A DNA stretch of 64,000 nt from Pezicula radicicola (GCA_003008705.1 PDUO01000038.1:310001-374000); one strand, 5' to 3'. Counted from the first letter of the stretch, positions 45,200 through 56,384 are shown. Made by a program: numbers and translations. Notes: generated by a model from the sequence alone, not told the origin.

Positions 45200-45800
45200 C
45201 ATTAGTTGGCTTTCCATTTATCTAGTTCAAACTTGGTGGATATGGTTGGTGCGAACCTTGACATTCTGCAAATAAGCCTCCTCCATTGAGTGGCCCCGAA
45301 TATTTATTAACGTAGCCTTCACCACCAATATTCCCTATCAGTTCCCAAGCAGTTGCAGTTTGAGGGGGCCTAGATAATAAGTAGTCGAAAATTTCTGGAG
45401 GAATTTTCGCATTGTTCCCTGCAACTTTGATTTCTCCTTCGAGGCCGCTCTTTTGAATTAAGGCAATGGAGGTATATTACTTCTGTCTTTCATATTAGGA
45501 ATCTTATATATTAGGTTGGAGAGGAGTTTAACTTAGGTTGTTGGTGAAAGAGCTAAGATATGTAGAATTGAGCTAGACTGAGTCTTACATAGATTCACCT
45601 TGATAGTTCAAATATTTGGATGACTCGTTGCCCTTGGCAACAAAGGTATTACGATAGGTCCGGTGGCCAGTATTATAGCCATTGACACAGTTAATATAAA
45701 AGTTGACGGCACTGAGGCCATGGCCTTCATCTTTTGCAAGGTATCTAGCGAAAGGCCAAGAAGTAGAAGCCGGTACGGATGAAACTCTCTACTGAAGATA
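45200..45800 (-). pseudogene. Glycoside-hydrolase-like remnants (possibly GH35)
   Basis: Two minus-strand blocks translate sensibly but are separated by stops and non-coding sequence. The upper block (about 45765-45590) reads GHGLSAVNFYINCVNGYNTG then RTYRNTFVAKGNES. The lower block (about 45480-45240) includes WELIGNIGGEGYVNKYSGPL followed by NGGGLFAECQGSHQPYP, which resembles the GPLNEGGLY-ERQG-H region of fungal GH35 beta-galactosidases. Neither block has a start, and neither is long enough for a gene. I consider them debris of one or two CAZyme genes; the GH35 assignment is tentative. Confidence 0.4.
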
Positions 45801-46984
45801 TAGGTGTTGCCCGTGAAACATCAAAGAGTACTGATCATACATTACCTAATAGAATACGTCTGTAAGCGCGATCGAAGTATGAACAAATCATATATGATCT
45901 TACTAGTTCCTGTAGAGTATCAGTTCTTCGCTTGATGCTAATGCTTTGAGTATTATCCATAACAGCAAGGATATAAATGCCATTGACGACTTGCAATATT
46001 ACAATATCAATCCAATCATTATTCAGGAGCCAGATCCTTGCTAAGGATATCACCCGAAGCATAAAGGTTGACTTAGTTTGAAATTCTGATGAACTGTTCG
46101 CCTCAGAAAACTTCGCAATAGGCGAGATTAAATCATAAAGTGGGGATTTGTGCATCATTCTGATTAGCCGTCATTGGGAAAATTTAACCGCTATCAGTAC
46201 CAACGATCCGGGCCGCATTGATATGCGTGCTGCCCGTTAATGTAGCAATATTTGAAGTCATCGTCAACAAACAATCAACGGAAGGCAAGCCGCATCTGAA
46301 TTTCAATAGAGGGGAGCTTATAAGGCTTCTCTGGTCAACTCCTACACACTTCTCCACTTCCTGTGAAGGCGAAGTCAGCTAGACAGTATGAGGATTTGAT
46401 TACTAACTCGCTTCCAAATATAATCTCAGGCAGCTCGCCTTCCCCTCAATCCCCCTATTTAAGCGACGGCTATAGCAAAATGACAGCACCAATCCCAAGA
46501 CCGGGAGGTCTGGTTTATTCACTTTATGGGAAAGATACAGAACTACATAAGCTACTTTATAGCCTTGAGTCTTTGTACAGCATATTTTCGTACTGAAGGC
46601 AAGAAAGTTCCTCTCCAATTTCTCAGGTGACCAAGGCTGCGAGATATGGCATCTTCCGAACTTCCGCAAAACTTCGCGTATACTACCTTGAATTCGTTTA
46701 AGTTCTAATTGCAACGTTACTCTGTTATTCCTGGCAATGTTGGATATGCCAAAACTCGACTGATCTGCTCTAAAGGGGCTTTTGATGCTGTGAAACAATA
46801 CTAGCGCCATCTCTATCGAGGAACGTACTGTACTTGAGTCTACCAGAATGGTTTAATTCTGCCTATAATCCTTACGGGCAAGGAAGGTGATCTGGTGGTA
46901 AGTCATGTTTTTCTAAATCCGCAACTATCGCTAAATACCCAAGGAAATGCAACCAATCCTTACACAAATGGGACTTCCTTACAC

Positions 46985-47725
46985 TTGCTACGCTCAAGTC
47001 GACGGCTTCCTACAAGATATCATTGTTCTCCAAACGGAAGTAGTTTCTAGCATAGGCATAGGGATCACCTGCTGTGACGTATGTGATGAAAATGTAACTG
47101 TCCAGTTTGCATCAGACTGGTTCAAAGATGCTGTTGTAAAATTAAATCAAGTTCTGATCAATAATCGTTGTGGTGTGCCAGGAAATAGAAATCAAATCTC
47201 GAAACAATCAGTATTCTTATGGCTACAATCGCGCCACTCCTCTCGATGGTTATATGAATGCATCGACGATTAGTACATCTTTGGTCGACATCATCAGCGA
47301 GAATGTAAACCTCTTACTGGACATTGGACCACAAGGAGACGGCTTCATTTTGCAGGCAGAACAAGATCTATTGAAAGCGGCAGGCGTATGGATTAAATAT
47401 CATGGCGAGGCTATTTACAATACTACTTATTGGTCTGTAACCCTCGAGGAAGGTGATCTCATCCGCTTTACTCAAACGGCGATTGCATTTTATATCCATA
47501 TTCTCAGTAGGCCAAGTGGAAGTATCGTCATTGAGTCTCCAGTTACATATGTATCATGAAATTACTACCGTAAGGTGGATATAACCTGGTGCAGCAGTGC
47601 CTTCGAAGCTGTTGGAAACTAGGCCATTTGAAATCGCCATATCAGATAGCATTGCCGATGCGGATGAGTGGGTATCGATTTCCAAAATCACCTTTCTAAA
47701 AGGAAGCAATTCATCGGAGTTTCCC
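46985..47725 (+). pseudogene. GH29 alpha-L-fucosidase-like fragment
   Basis: Plus-strand blocks match fungal alpha-L-fucosidase order but not in one frame. ITCCDVCDENVTVQFASDWF then VLINNRCGVPGNR (47070-47190) corresponds to the nucleophile-containing WCD region, with Trp replaced by Cys. After a frame change and loss of several dozen residues comes YSYGYNRATPLDGYMNASTI and NVNLLLDIGPQGDG, then AAGVWIKYHGEAIYNTTYW (47215-47440). A further block FEIAISDSIADADEWVSI lies beyond the stop at 47557-47559. The N-terminal barrel is not readable upstream. GH29 removes alpha-L-fucose from glycans; this copy cannot be functional. Confidence 0.65.
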
Positions 47726-48566
47726 TAACTTATGATCACTCAACTATATCCCTTTACACTCTGAGAAGCAATGTAGGAAATGAAATTCACATTTGGAAGA
47801 TTAACTTAGCAATAGTACCCTGAAGTAATAGCCATTATGACAGTTCTCTCTAAATGTTAAACAAGAATGGAGAGGTATCACATTGAAGTCACACTTTCGG
47901 GCAGCCGGAGTGCTCGGTTGTGAAATCAGTCCTCGCTTAGCATGAAAAATGGGGGAGGCCTTTGAGGGAGGATTTCCATAGATGTTACACAACCCCCACA
48001 CGTGATAATGGAAGGTAACACAGGAAAATCTTTCTGAGACTACATATGTCATATGGCCTTCTCTTTGTAGGTGCTGACTTTTTCTGTTGCAGGAACTCAG
48101 GAAAGTATAACTTCTTAGTTAGTCTTCGAGCTCAATGCAACCCTCCAGACCCGAGCCTTCAGGATACCATATCTATCCCTTGGCCTAGATCCCAGGGACC
48201 AATTAAGTGCCGGTTTGCTTACCGCTTGTTGGAGAAAATGATTTATCAGATACCCAACATTTGGAAAAACCTGCCATGCTTACAGATTACACAGGCTGAC
48301 GATAAGCCAGTCTGCACTCAGCTGGCCAGCGGATTGTTTTCCTAGTGGAGAATATTCAAAGGTGGGGGATCGTAGATCGCCGTTCACTTTCGAGGTGCAT
48401 AATCTGGGAGTATATCGTCCTTTCTGACTTTCCACAGACGTCAATCTGAAGGCAAAAGGCGTCAATCCAAAGGCCTGGAACGTTGTCAGCTGGCCACACT
48501 TCCATCTATTTAAAGTCCTATTGCAACGACAATCCCATCCATACTTATCAGCTGTATCTAATAACC
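47726..48566. other. Intergenic stretch upstream of the dioxygenase
   Basis: No supported gene. It should hold the promoter of the PhyH-type gene; a TATTTAAAG box at 48508-48516 lies about 55 bp before its ATG. Confidence 0.4.
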
Positions 48567-49682
48567 ATGCCATCATCCACCAAGTCAGTGGTGCAGCGAG
48601 TACCTAGGTCTGAGACCGAAAAGATCATTCAAGCCATTGTAGATGATGGATGTTGCATTATCAAAGGCTTCACAACTCCGGAAGCAGTTGGCAGAGTCAA
48701 TACCGACACACGCCCATACTTGGACATGGATAAGCCTTGGAAGGTAATAAGTACGGAGCTAAGATGTCACGAGTTTACACACTTACAAGACTTAGGGTGA
48801 TCTCTTTCCACCAGAAACTAGACGTTGCACCCGTCTCATTGCTCGCAGTCCAACAGCTCGAGATGAGTGGCTTGTCGACCCTTTAGTCGACACCCTGACA
48901 CGAATCTTTGTGGATAAGACCACCTCCAACTTCTATGGAGAGACCAAACATACGTATACAAGCAGAGCCATTGTCAACACGGCTCTTACCATGGAAATTG
49001 GGCCTGGCGGCAAAGCACAAAGACTCCATCGCGATGACAAGAACCACCACACAGAACACTTGGATCAAACAAAGACCGGTTATCGTATCGGCTCTGATCT
49101 ATCGCTCGCCTTTCTTATTCCGGGGATTGAGACCACTTATGAGAACGGTGCTACGATGGTAAGTCATTGCAAAATGTTTCTCTATTTTAGTTAAGTTTAC
49201 AACTAAGTACTTTTGTAGGCAATTCCTGGATCTCATTTATGGGATGGTGAACGTGCACCTAAGGTTCACGAAGCAACTTCAGCCACAATGCAAGTCGGTG
49301 ATGCCTTTGTAATGCTAGGTGGTATCTATCATGCTGGAGGAGCAAACCAAACTACGGACATGAAGCGACCAATGCATGGACTATTTTTCTGTCGGGGATT
49401 TCTTCGTACTGAGGTACCTAGCTCTTGCAACACTCTCCTCCTTCAATCCAAATGTTGGAAATACTGATGTCGAAATAGGAAAATGCATATTTGGCATATA
49501 GCACTGAAGAAGTCCTATCTTGGTCTCCCGAAGTCCAGAGAATTATGGGATACACAGTCTCCAGTCCCAATATTGGATTTGTTGACTTCATTCATCCAAT
49601 CAACTATATTTCTGGGAATTACGATCCAGATCAACCAGGCGATCTTGATGAGTCTCAGGAACCGGCGAAGGCGGCTAAGTAA
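48567..49682 (+). CDS. Phytanoyl-CoA dioxygenase (PhyH)-like 2-oxoglutarate/Fe(II) oxygenase
   Basis: Four exons (48567-48743, 48796-49158, 49219-49413, 49479-49682), all phase 0, with introns of 52, 60 and 65 nt, give 312 residues. The iron-binding triad is visible: His137 and Asp139 in RLHRDDKNHH, and His218 in GGIYHAGGANQT. Other landmarks are ALTMEIGPGG, IPGSHLWDGERAP and the C-terminal GLFFCRGFLRTEENAYLAY. This arrangement is that of the fungal PhyH subgroup that includes FtmOx1-type (verruculogen) and related biosynthetic oxygenases, which hydroxylate, desaturate or form peroxides on alkaloid or terpenoid scaffolds. No biosynthetic backbone gene is adjacent in this window, so the substrate is unknown. 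The choice of ATG at 48567 over an in-frame ATG 84 bp upstream follows the family N-terminus. Confidence 0.9.
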
Positions 49683-50047
49683 AGTATTGTGGAAGTAACA
49701 TGAATGACTTTGCAAATACAAACGCACACGCACATTTTGTATTTAATGCGTTTTGAAAGAGAAAAAGAAAGCAACAAACACAACAGTATTTATGATTAGC
49801 TCAATAATAAACGCATAGATCTCTCATGATAGGGGTTTATTGTGATGTTAGAGATGATTGTACAACTTAACGAGTGATAGCCCGAAAGACCTAAACAGTC
49901 TGAGTGCACTAAGTCCAACACCATCTAACTCCCAACAATTTAGACTCCCTTGAAAATTCAAACGCCGACCAATTTTCCAACCAATACACCAAACCAGGGT
50001 CGCTAAAAGTACAGTACAAATCAAAACAACTCAGGAGACCGTTATTT
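49683..50047. other. Intergenic stretch
   Basis: Space between convergent 3' ends. Nothing is recognised apart from AT-rich 3'-flank sequence. Confidence 0.35.
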
Positions 50048-50995
50048 TCATAAGAGTTCCGCTTGAGCGTTTTCATCATTTTCATCGTTTTCATTTACTG
50101 GAATCGAAGCAGCTGCGGCTTCTGTTGCACCCCCTTCGCAGTAAGGGAACGCAACATTATTTCTCCTTGCTAAAGGCGTAGCCGCTGCGGTCTCAGATGG
50201 GATTCCAGATGGCAACTCAGAAATGGTCCCAGAAGGTATTCCAGTTGGGACTCCTGATGGTATTCCAGTTGGGACTCCTGATGGTATTCCAGTTGGAACT
50301 CCTGATGGTATTCCAGTTGGGAGTCCTGATGGTATTCCAGTTGGGACTCCTGATGGTATTCCAGTTGGGAGTCCTGATGGTATTCCAGTTGGGACTCCTG
50401 ATGGTATTCCAGTTGGGAGTCCTGATGGTATTCCAGTTGGGACTCCTGATGGTATTCCTGAAGGTATTCCTGAAGCCATTGTCCTGAAAGCAGCACCACT
50501 CTCAGTGCCAGTCGATAATGCTTTGCTGGGTTGTCCTGTTGGTTTCGAGAAAGAGAGAGAGCCTGTGATGCTCAGGCTTGCGTCTTCTGAATCGCGGCCC
50601 ATTACCTGACGTCTCCGGTCTGGTGCTCCTGTTGGTTCAGCGGCAACTGTGTTGTTGATGATTGAGATAGGAATTGTAGGTAATCCGGTTCCAGTACCTT
50701 GAAGCGCTAGGTTTGCGACAGTGTTGTTGATGATTGTGATGGGGACGGTAGGAAGTCCAGTTTTAGCGGCCGCTACGTTGAAATCTGTGGGAGCTGGGGC
50801 ACCGTCCGTACCATTTGTACCGTTGGCGCTTGGTTGAGGCATGCCTGCCGAGCCGATGAAGCCCGTTGGTCGCAGGCTGCCAGTGATTGATGGTAGTGAT
50901 GAAGGTGGAGCGGTTGCATCTGAAGAGACGGCTGCTGGGGCAGCATATATGATATTGGTTATGGCTGCAAGTGTGGAAAGAGTTGAGAAACGCAT
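50048..50995 (-). CDS. Secreted protein with octapeptide tandem repeats
   Basis: An intronless 315-residue protein. Residues 1-19 (RFSTLSTLAAITNIIYAAP) form a signal peptide. Two related segments follow, TGLPTVPITIINNTVA and TGLPTIPISIINNTVA, an internal duplication. Next comes a dibasic-rich spacer (RRRQ) and then nine octapeptides of the form GIPSGVPT or GIPSGLPT, mainly alternating V and L, encoded by 24-bp units at 50235-50450. The C-terminus holds LARRNNVAFPYC and an acidic NENDENDEN stretch. The repeat resembles elastic or wall-associated Pro/Gly-rich sequence; Ser/Thr/Pro content suggests O-glycosylation. No GPI-anchor signal is clear. I know no named family. The array also opens long antisense frames, which are shadows. 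Confidence 0.75.
   Translation of the reverse strand: MRFSTLSTLAAITNIIYAAPAAVSSDATAPPSSLPSITGSLRPTGFIGSAGMPQPSANGTNGTDGAPAPTDFNVAAAKTGLPTVPITIINNTVANLALQGTGTGLPTIPISIINNTVAAEPTGAPDRRRQVMGRDSEDASLSITGSLSFSKPTGQPSKALSTGTESGAAFRTMASGIPSGIPSGVPTGIPSGLPTGIPSGVPTGIPSGLPTGIPSGVPTGIPSGLPTGIPSGVPTGIPSGVPTGIPSGVPTGIPSGTISELPSGIPSETAAATPLARRNNVAFPYCEGGATEAAAASIPVNENDENDENAQAELL
50235..50450 (-). repeat. Minisatellite, nine 24-bp units inside a secreted-protein gene
   Basis: Nine consecutive 24-bp units (plus-strand consensus GGTATTCCAGTTGGGACTCC then TGAT). Variants GGGACT/GGGAGT alternate over most of the array, giving a 48-bp higher-order period. It encodes the GIPSG(V/L)PT repeats, keeps frame exactly and probably varies in copy number between strains. 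Confidence 0.9.
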
Positions 50996-52049
50996 GATGG
51001 GCGAGAGAATGAGCGGTCGGAAGTCAATAAAGAAATCGGCGGTAGCTGAGTTGAAAGTGAGTGAGTGTATTGCTTAGAACAAAAACAAGACGAAAGATAG
51101 CACAAGAAGTGAAAAGCGTGTGATGCTGTTCAGATGAAGAACTGGAAATAGAAGACGCCTCCTCCCTTTATGTAAACTCGTCCCATAGAGAAAACCTTGT
51201 TGCTGTTCACGAAGCCGGACAGTCGGATAAACACGCGCTATTGACATCGGCGCATGAATAAGGAGCTGGTCCCGCCAAGCCTACTCGAATAAATGGATCC
51301 CAAGAACTCGACGCGCCATCTAAAGGCAGGTCCTGACGCCACTGGAGGGCTTTCTGCATAGCCTGCGAATTCTGATTCGCTGTTTTGTATGGTTAAGTTT
51401 ATCCCCACAATTCGTCCGCTGTCATCAGCCTCCAGTTCGGGCTGACTTCAGCTTCCAAGCTTCCTCGTCTAAAGTACTTGTTTCAAGCTTAATCGTGAGG
51501 TTAACGAGATCTAAACTTTGCCATTCCTTCCACCGTGAATTATTGCGATGCGGAGGAATACCACATTAGGTTAAGGTTCAACTGCTATGAAGCACTGCCT
51601 CTATGACAAGAAAGGACATCTTGTTCCTTTGTTTGTGATGCTTTGGGTTTCTGGGCGGAAGAAAAGACCGAGACTGGCCCAGCTGAAGTCCGACATCATG
51701 AAACGATTCGCCTATAAGCGAGCAATGCGCTGAATACACCCCACCTCAGCATCTCGACGAAACATCTCTTCTCAATGGTTGGCCAGAAATTTGAAACGAT
51801 GGCAAAGACATAAAATAAGTAATACTGTAGGAACAGGCCTCGATGTAAGAGTTCTGGTTGGGCAGTCTGAAAGACATAAGAGTTTCCACAACCCAACCAG
51901 ACCTTTTAGATCAAAGTCAGCTCCCAACAAGTGAAAATCAAATCTCCAAGTCTCTAAAATTACATGTTAACTAGATCTCACTGATTTTCTACTCTTACTC
52001 TTGAGTCTTTAATTTTGGGCCTTGGGATGTTAGTGAGAAGTGTCGCATT
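50996..52049. other. Intergenic stretch
   Basis: Promoter side of the repeat-protein gene and about 900 bp with no supported gene. A 66-codon minus-strand frame at 51696-51896 has no motif. Confidence 0.4.
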
Positions 52050-52675
52050 GAATTAACCAGTGTGGCTAACAATATGGCAATATACCGTTTCGCTAGCAAT
52101 ATAGGCAAAACGATATCACGACTCCTATATTGTAACAAGATGATATGATGTTAGAAGCCCTATATTGTCATGAAATGATATGATATAAGAGTGCGTATAT
52201 TGTAGTATATTGTCATATTGCGATATTGTTTAGCCTAAAATGGGTTCCTATATAGGCTCCCATATAGGCTCATATATAGGCTTCGAAATAGGCTCCCATG
52301 TTGGAATCAATATAGTGGAAGTAATAGAATCAATAGAATCGATAAATATCGATATAATATTAATAGACTGATTAGTTGTCTAATAGGTCGATTTAACCTA
52401 TATAGTAGGCCTTAAATAACCCGGAGGTGCCAAGACATACCTTAGGCCGCTTATATTAGTAAGCACTATTTCTAACATCTTATATAGGCTTCGAAATAGG
52501 CTCCTATATAGGCTTTGAAATTATAGGGGATAAGATAGTTAATATAGAGTTAGGATTGCTTAGTATCATGTGACAATATTGTTTATATTAGTAATATAGT
52601 AATATTATTGCTAGCAAAACGATATAGAGGTTCCTATATCATTTTGTTTATATTGTTAGCCACACTGGAATTAAC
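52050..52675. mobile_element. Nonautonomous hAT-type MITE with 8-bp target duplication
   Basis: The element spans 52058-52667 (610 bp). Its ends are perfect 18-bp inverted repeats: CAGTGTGGCTAACAATAT on the left and the exact reverse complement on the right. It is flanked by a perfect 8-bp direct duplication GAATTAAC at 52050-52057 and 52668-52675. An 8-bp duplication and CAGTG ends are the marks of the hAT superfamily. The interior has no transposase frame. It carries many short AT-rich repeats, including ATATTGT-type motifs near both ends and a run of TATAGGCTCC units at about 52250-52300. Confidence 0.88.
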
Positions 52676-52988
52676 AAGTCTCCATTTAACGAAGTACGTT
52701 GTTGATCGGTATAGGAAGGTGGAATCTTTCAGAAAATAGAAAAAAACTTTGAGGATACTAATAATATCTTTGTCCGTAGAAACTCGAGATTGAATAATGT
52801 TGTAGCTTGTGGTAGCACTTCGGTTAATGTTCTTGGACGAGTTTAGGCTTATGAATTATGTCTTTAACAGCCATTCCGCTGCCCATTATCTAATGGAAGC
52901 ATACATCAAACACTGCTCATATTCCCTGAAAATTTATGCTAGGATTTACATTGATGTAAAACGAAGGTAAACAATGGCAACAGCTAAC

Positions 52989-53244
52989 CAACATTGACGA
53001 TAGTTTATAAGAAGCTAGGAGAGTCAGAAGAGCCGGCTCCCCGAGCCACTAATTAAGTAGACTGGACTAGCGTTTTAGGCTTCTCGGTCCACTATTCAAG
53101 TAGCTGTCTATAAACGGCGAGCTAGAAAAGCTACCTTTTTAGCCTAAATTGTAAGGCTCTCCTAGGTCAAAAGTGGCTCTCGCTCCGCTTTTGAAAATGG
53201 CTCTTCTAGTAAAATTACGAAAAGCCGGGCTATCGTCAACGTTG
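52989..53244. mobile_element. Short MITE with 15-bp terminal inverted repeats
   Basis: A 256-bp element bounded by CAACATTGACGATAG (52989-53003) and the inverted CTATCGTCAACGTTG (53230-53244), one mismatch in 15. The flanks are CAGCTAAC (52981-52988) and TAGCTAAC (53245-53252), an 8-bp duplication with one mismatch. The interior contains paired GAGAGCCAC/GGCTCTC-like motifs but no coding frame. The duplication length again suggests a hAT-like nonautonomous element. Confidence 0.7.
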
Positions 53245-53252
53245 TAGCTAAC

Positions 53253-55075
53253 CAACTAACAGCAATCTTTGTGTACGCCGAGACACCAAGGTTCGCCGTC
53301 TTCGCTTGGTGATTTCTTGAGGAACTAGACAGACCTGAAATTTCTTGATGGACATGATAATTCGTTGTCGGGCCACTATGTGAATGCAGTAGCTGTCGAA
53401 ATGGGATCCAGGGAATGTGCGATAGCTTTTCCTAAGCTGCAAAGGAAAAGAGTGTAGCATATAATGATCTACAGGCCACCACTCTTATCAGAAATCAATC
53501 TTGCGAGAACACAGAAATCTGATAAAATGCAGATGAGAAGGCGTAGTAACTCTACTAGGCCTGCTAATTACTATCCAAAGAACTTTAAGGTGTTTCTACA
53601 AAAGTCGTCTACCGTGCGAGGTACTGCTGTATGAATTGCTTTGTAGGATGCCTCTTTTCATCAGCATAATCCTGTATCTTGAGTCGAAAACTACTTGCAT
53701 CATTTTGCAAATGTACCTTGTTCGCCTGCCTTCCTTATTGGTGTAAAGGACTCACTTGATTCCATTATATGTCGATATAGCCCCAACCAAAATGTTACTC
53801 TACCGAGAAATTTGTAGTGAAGATTACGAAGTACAGTACTTCTTCGAATATCGAAATTAATTCTCTTCTTTGCCGCATCTGAACTAGCTGAATCATTGTA
53901 TTGTGCGTTCTCATATCGTCTTGGGAAGAAGCCAGTAGAAAGTAGCTTGTGTAGTGCCTCGCCGAGGAAATTGAAATTGGAACACTGAAAAAAAAGTCAT
54001 TCAAATAAAGAGAATTGTTCAACTCAAGTGAGTAGCTCATGAAATGGATTACTCAAGGTATATTGGTATTTTGGTGCGTCAGGCGTTTCAACTTCAATTT
54101 CCACGGCGACAGTGCTTGATTGACTATGCTTTCACGATGCTATCCTGGGAATGACGGAATGGCGCAAGTGCAGTGCTTATTTCTGAGGGAGCTTTGAGAT
54201 TATTGACCACGGATTGCGGTTAGGGGGTGATCACTTATCAGCAAATCACGCCTTTGGTTAATATCACATCCATGAAATCTGTCCCTGATGATTGATGAAG
54301 GAGGGAAATGAAGAAAACGCCGATACCCCGAAAGTCACGAGTTTGATACCGAGAAAGACGCCGATCTCTCACAGCACCAATCCCAACTCTGATTCGTGGC
54401 TTTTCCGTCGAAGCCCGCCAGAGTTCGAATTATATTGAGATGAGCTTGATTCATGATCGAAGCGCCGCAAACTGCGATAAGCATGGCCCTCGACAGGTAC
54501 CCCCATTCAATAGCATTCCCCCAGACTGGCTTGTCGTGCTTATCCACCAATCGAGGGAGAGGTTGACATGGGAAAGCATAGGACTTCCGAACCTCATAAT
54601 TTCACCCCCAAACTTCGAAGTCCACCATTGACATGCCGACACCTTCTTGAGGACCCTTGAGGAGGCGGCGAGTCGGCGATACATTGCAGTAGGACTGGCC
54701 TGCATCTCAGGCACCAGTCCTAAAGAACCTTCCCAAGTGAACTCTATCCCCGCTGATGCCGGGACTTGAGAATTTGTGACGCCACGACCCTAAGTCACTG
54801 CAGGAACGTGAAATCCACGCGGGCCTGTCCTCTGGATGGAAAAAATTGCGCCGTTGAAGGAAAAGAAGATATGCTCCAATGAGAAATTCCGGCGCCAAGC
54901 GGCGCTGTATAATTTTCCATTACACTTTACGCATAAGCACATTCAAGCTTGTGAGTCGATATGGGAGTATATATGGAGTTCAAGTGGCCCAATATGCCAA
55001 GCTTTCTTGCCAAGCAGTCCTACTTTACAGTGCTTGGCTTCATATAATCCATAACACTTAAGCTTTTCCGCTACC
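53253..55075. other. Long intergenic stretch, no supported gene
   Basis: About 1.8 kb with several frames of 60-87 codons on both strands, none with a recognisable motif or coherent splice pattern. The last part is the likely promoter of the polygalacturonase gene. Confidence 0.45.
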
Positions 55076-56384
55076 ATGGTTCGTCTTCTATCTGCACTGT
55101 TGCTTGCTGGCGCGGCATTGGTTCTTGCCGCTCCTGCACCAGCTCCAGCTCCAGCTCCAGCTCCAGCTCCAACTCCAGCTCCGGATCTCTCCAAGCGAGC
55201 AACCACTTGTACGTTCTCTGGGTCTGGAGGGGCTTCTTCTGCAAGCAAGTCCAAGACCTCCTGCTCTACAATCATCATATCCGCCGTTGCTGTTCCTTCC
55301 GGTACCACACTGGACCTCACTGATCTTAACGATGGTACTCATGTAAGTTGTTCCCGATCTTCTGCTAGATAACCCCGCACTAACACCCCTAGGTCATTTT
55401 CGAGGGCGAGACAACCTTTGGCTACGAAGAATGGTCTGGTCCTCTCGTCTCGATCTCAGGAACTTCCATCACCATCACTGGTGCTTCAGGCGCCTATCTC
55501 AATGGTAACGGAGCCGACTACTGGGATGGCGAAGGTAGCAACGGCGGCAAGACTAAGCCAAAGTTCTTCTACGCTCATGACTTGATTGATTCCTCAATCA
55601 CGAGTGTTTACATTCAGAATGCTCCTGTTCAAGTTTTCAGTATTGATGGCGCAAGCAGTCTCACGCTTACTGACATTACTATTGACAATTCCGATGGAGA
55701 TTCTCTTGGTGCAAACACTGATGGTTTTGATATTGGGAGCTCTACTTCGATCACAATCACTGGTGCAAATGTGTACAACCAGGATGATTGTGTAGCTATC
55801 AATTCAGGAACTGTAAGTTTGACAACATGCCATCTCATTTTCTTCTAGCGAGTCTGTTGCTGAGTTGAAAACAGGGCATTACATTTAGCGGTGGTGTTTG
55901 CTCAGGAGGCCACGGCCTTTCAGTTGGTTCTGTAGGTGGCAGAAGCGACAACACTGTTGAGACCGTGTTGTTCGAATCCTCCGAAATCAAAAACTCCCAA
56001 AATGGTATGTGAGACTCTACTCCTCTATTTCAAGCACAAGCTAATTCCCCTCTAGGAGTCCGCATCAAGACAATCTCTGGCGACACCGGAACCGTGTCTG
56101 GAGTCACATACAAGGACATTGAACTTTCCGGTATTACTGACTACGGGATCATCGTTAACCAAGCCTATGATGGGACTGACGGCGACCCAACAAATGGTGT
56201 CACCATTACCGATTTCATCCTTGACAATGTGTCTGGAACTGTTGAGTCTGATGCCACAAACATCTTGATTGAGTGTGGAAGTGGCTCTTGCACTGACTGG
56301 ACTTGGACCGACGTCAGCGTTACTGGTGGAAAGACCTCGTCATCTTGTGTCAACGTTCCTAGCGGAGCTTCTTGCTCTGACTAG
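55076..56384 (+). CDS. Secreted endopolygalacturonase (GH28)
   Basis: Four exons (55076-55342, 55393-55812, 55875-56004, 56056-56384) with introns of 50, 62 and 51 nt give 381 residues. Residues 1-19 form a signal peptide. Next come a run of Ala-Pro repeats and the dibasic site SKR, marking a short propeptide. The mature enzyme is a right-handed parallel beta-helix with all GH28 catalytic motifs: NTDGFDI (Asn197), QDDCVAI (Asp220-Asp221), GGHGLSVGS (His242) and VRIKTI (Arg275, Lys277). Paired cysteines match the family's disulfides. It hydrolyses alpha-1,4-galacturonosyl bonds of homogalacturonan outside the cell, in plant-wall degradation. The gene is intact and of normal length. The Ala-Pro propeptide repeat, encoded by CCAGCT hexamers (about 55131-55185), is longer than usual. 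Confidence 0.95.
55131..55185 (+). repeat. CCAGCT hexamer microsatellite in the polygalacturonase propeptide
   Basis: In-frame tandem hexamers encoding about eight Ala-Pro pairs directly after the signal peptide. The motif is near perfect, so replication slippage probably sets its length. Confidence 0.8.

Noticed and set aside
50223..50609. Plus-strand repeat frames opposite the octapeptide gene
   Set aside because: A 24-bp repeat without stop codons keeps several frames open on both strands. Only the minus-strand frame has a signal peptide and non-repeat flanking coding sequence.
50048..50995. Kexin-processed RiPP precursor
   Set aside because: Fungal repeat precursors of this kind have dibasic Kex2 sites between the repeated core peptides. 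Here the octads are contiguous and free of KR/RR; the few dibasic sites lie outside the array.
54335..54714. Possible small gene on the minus strand
   Set aside because: Frames of 71 and 87 codons show no signal peptide, domain motif or splice continuity and overlap a plus-strand frame of similar quality.
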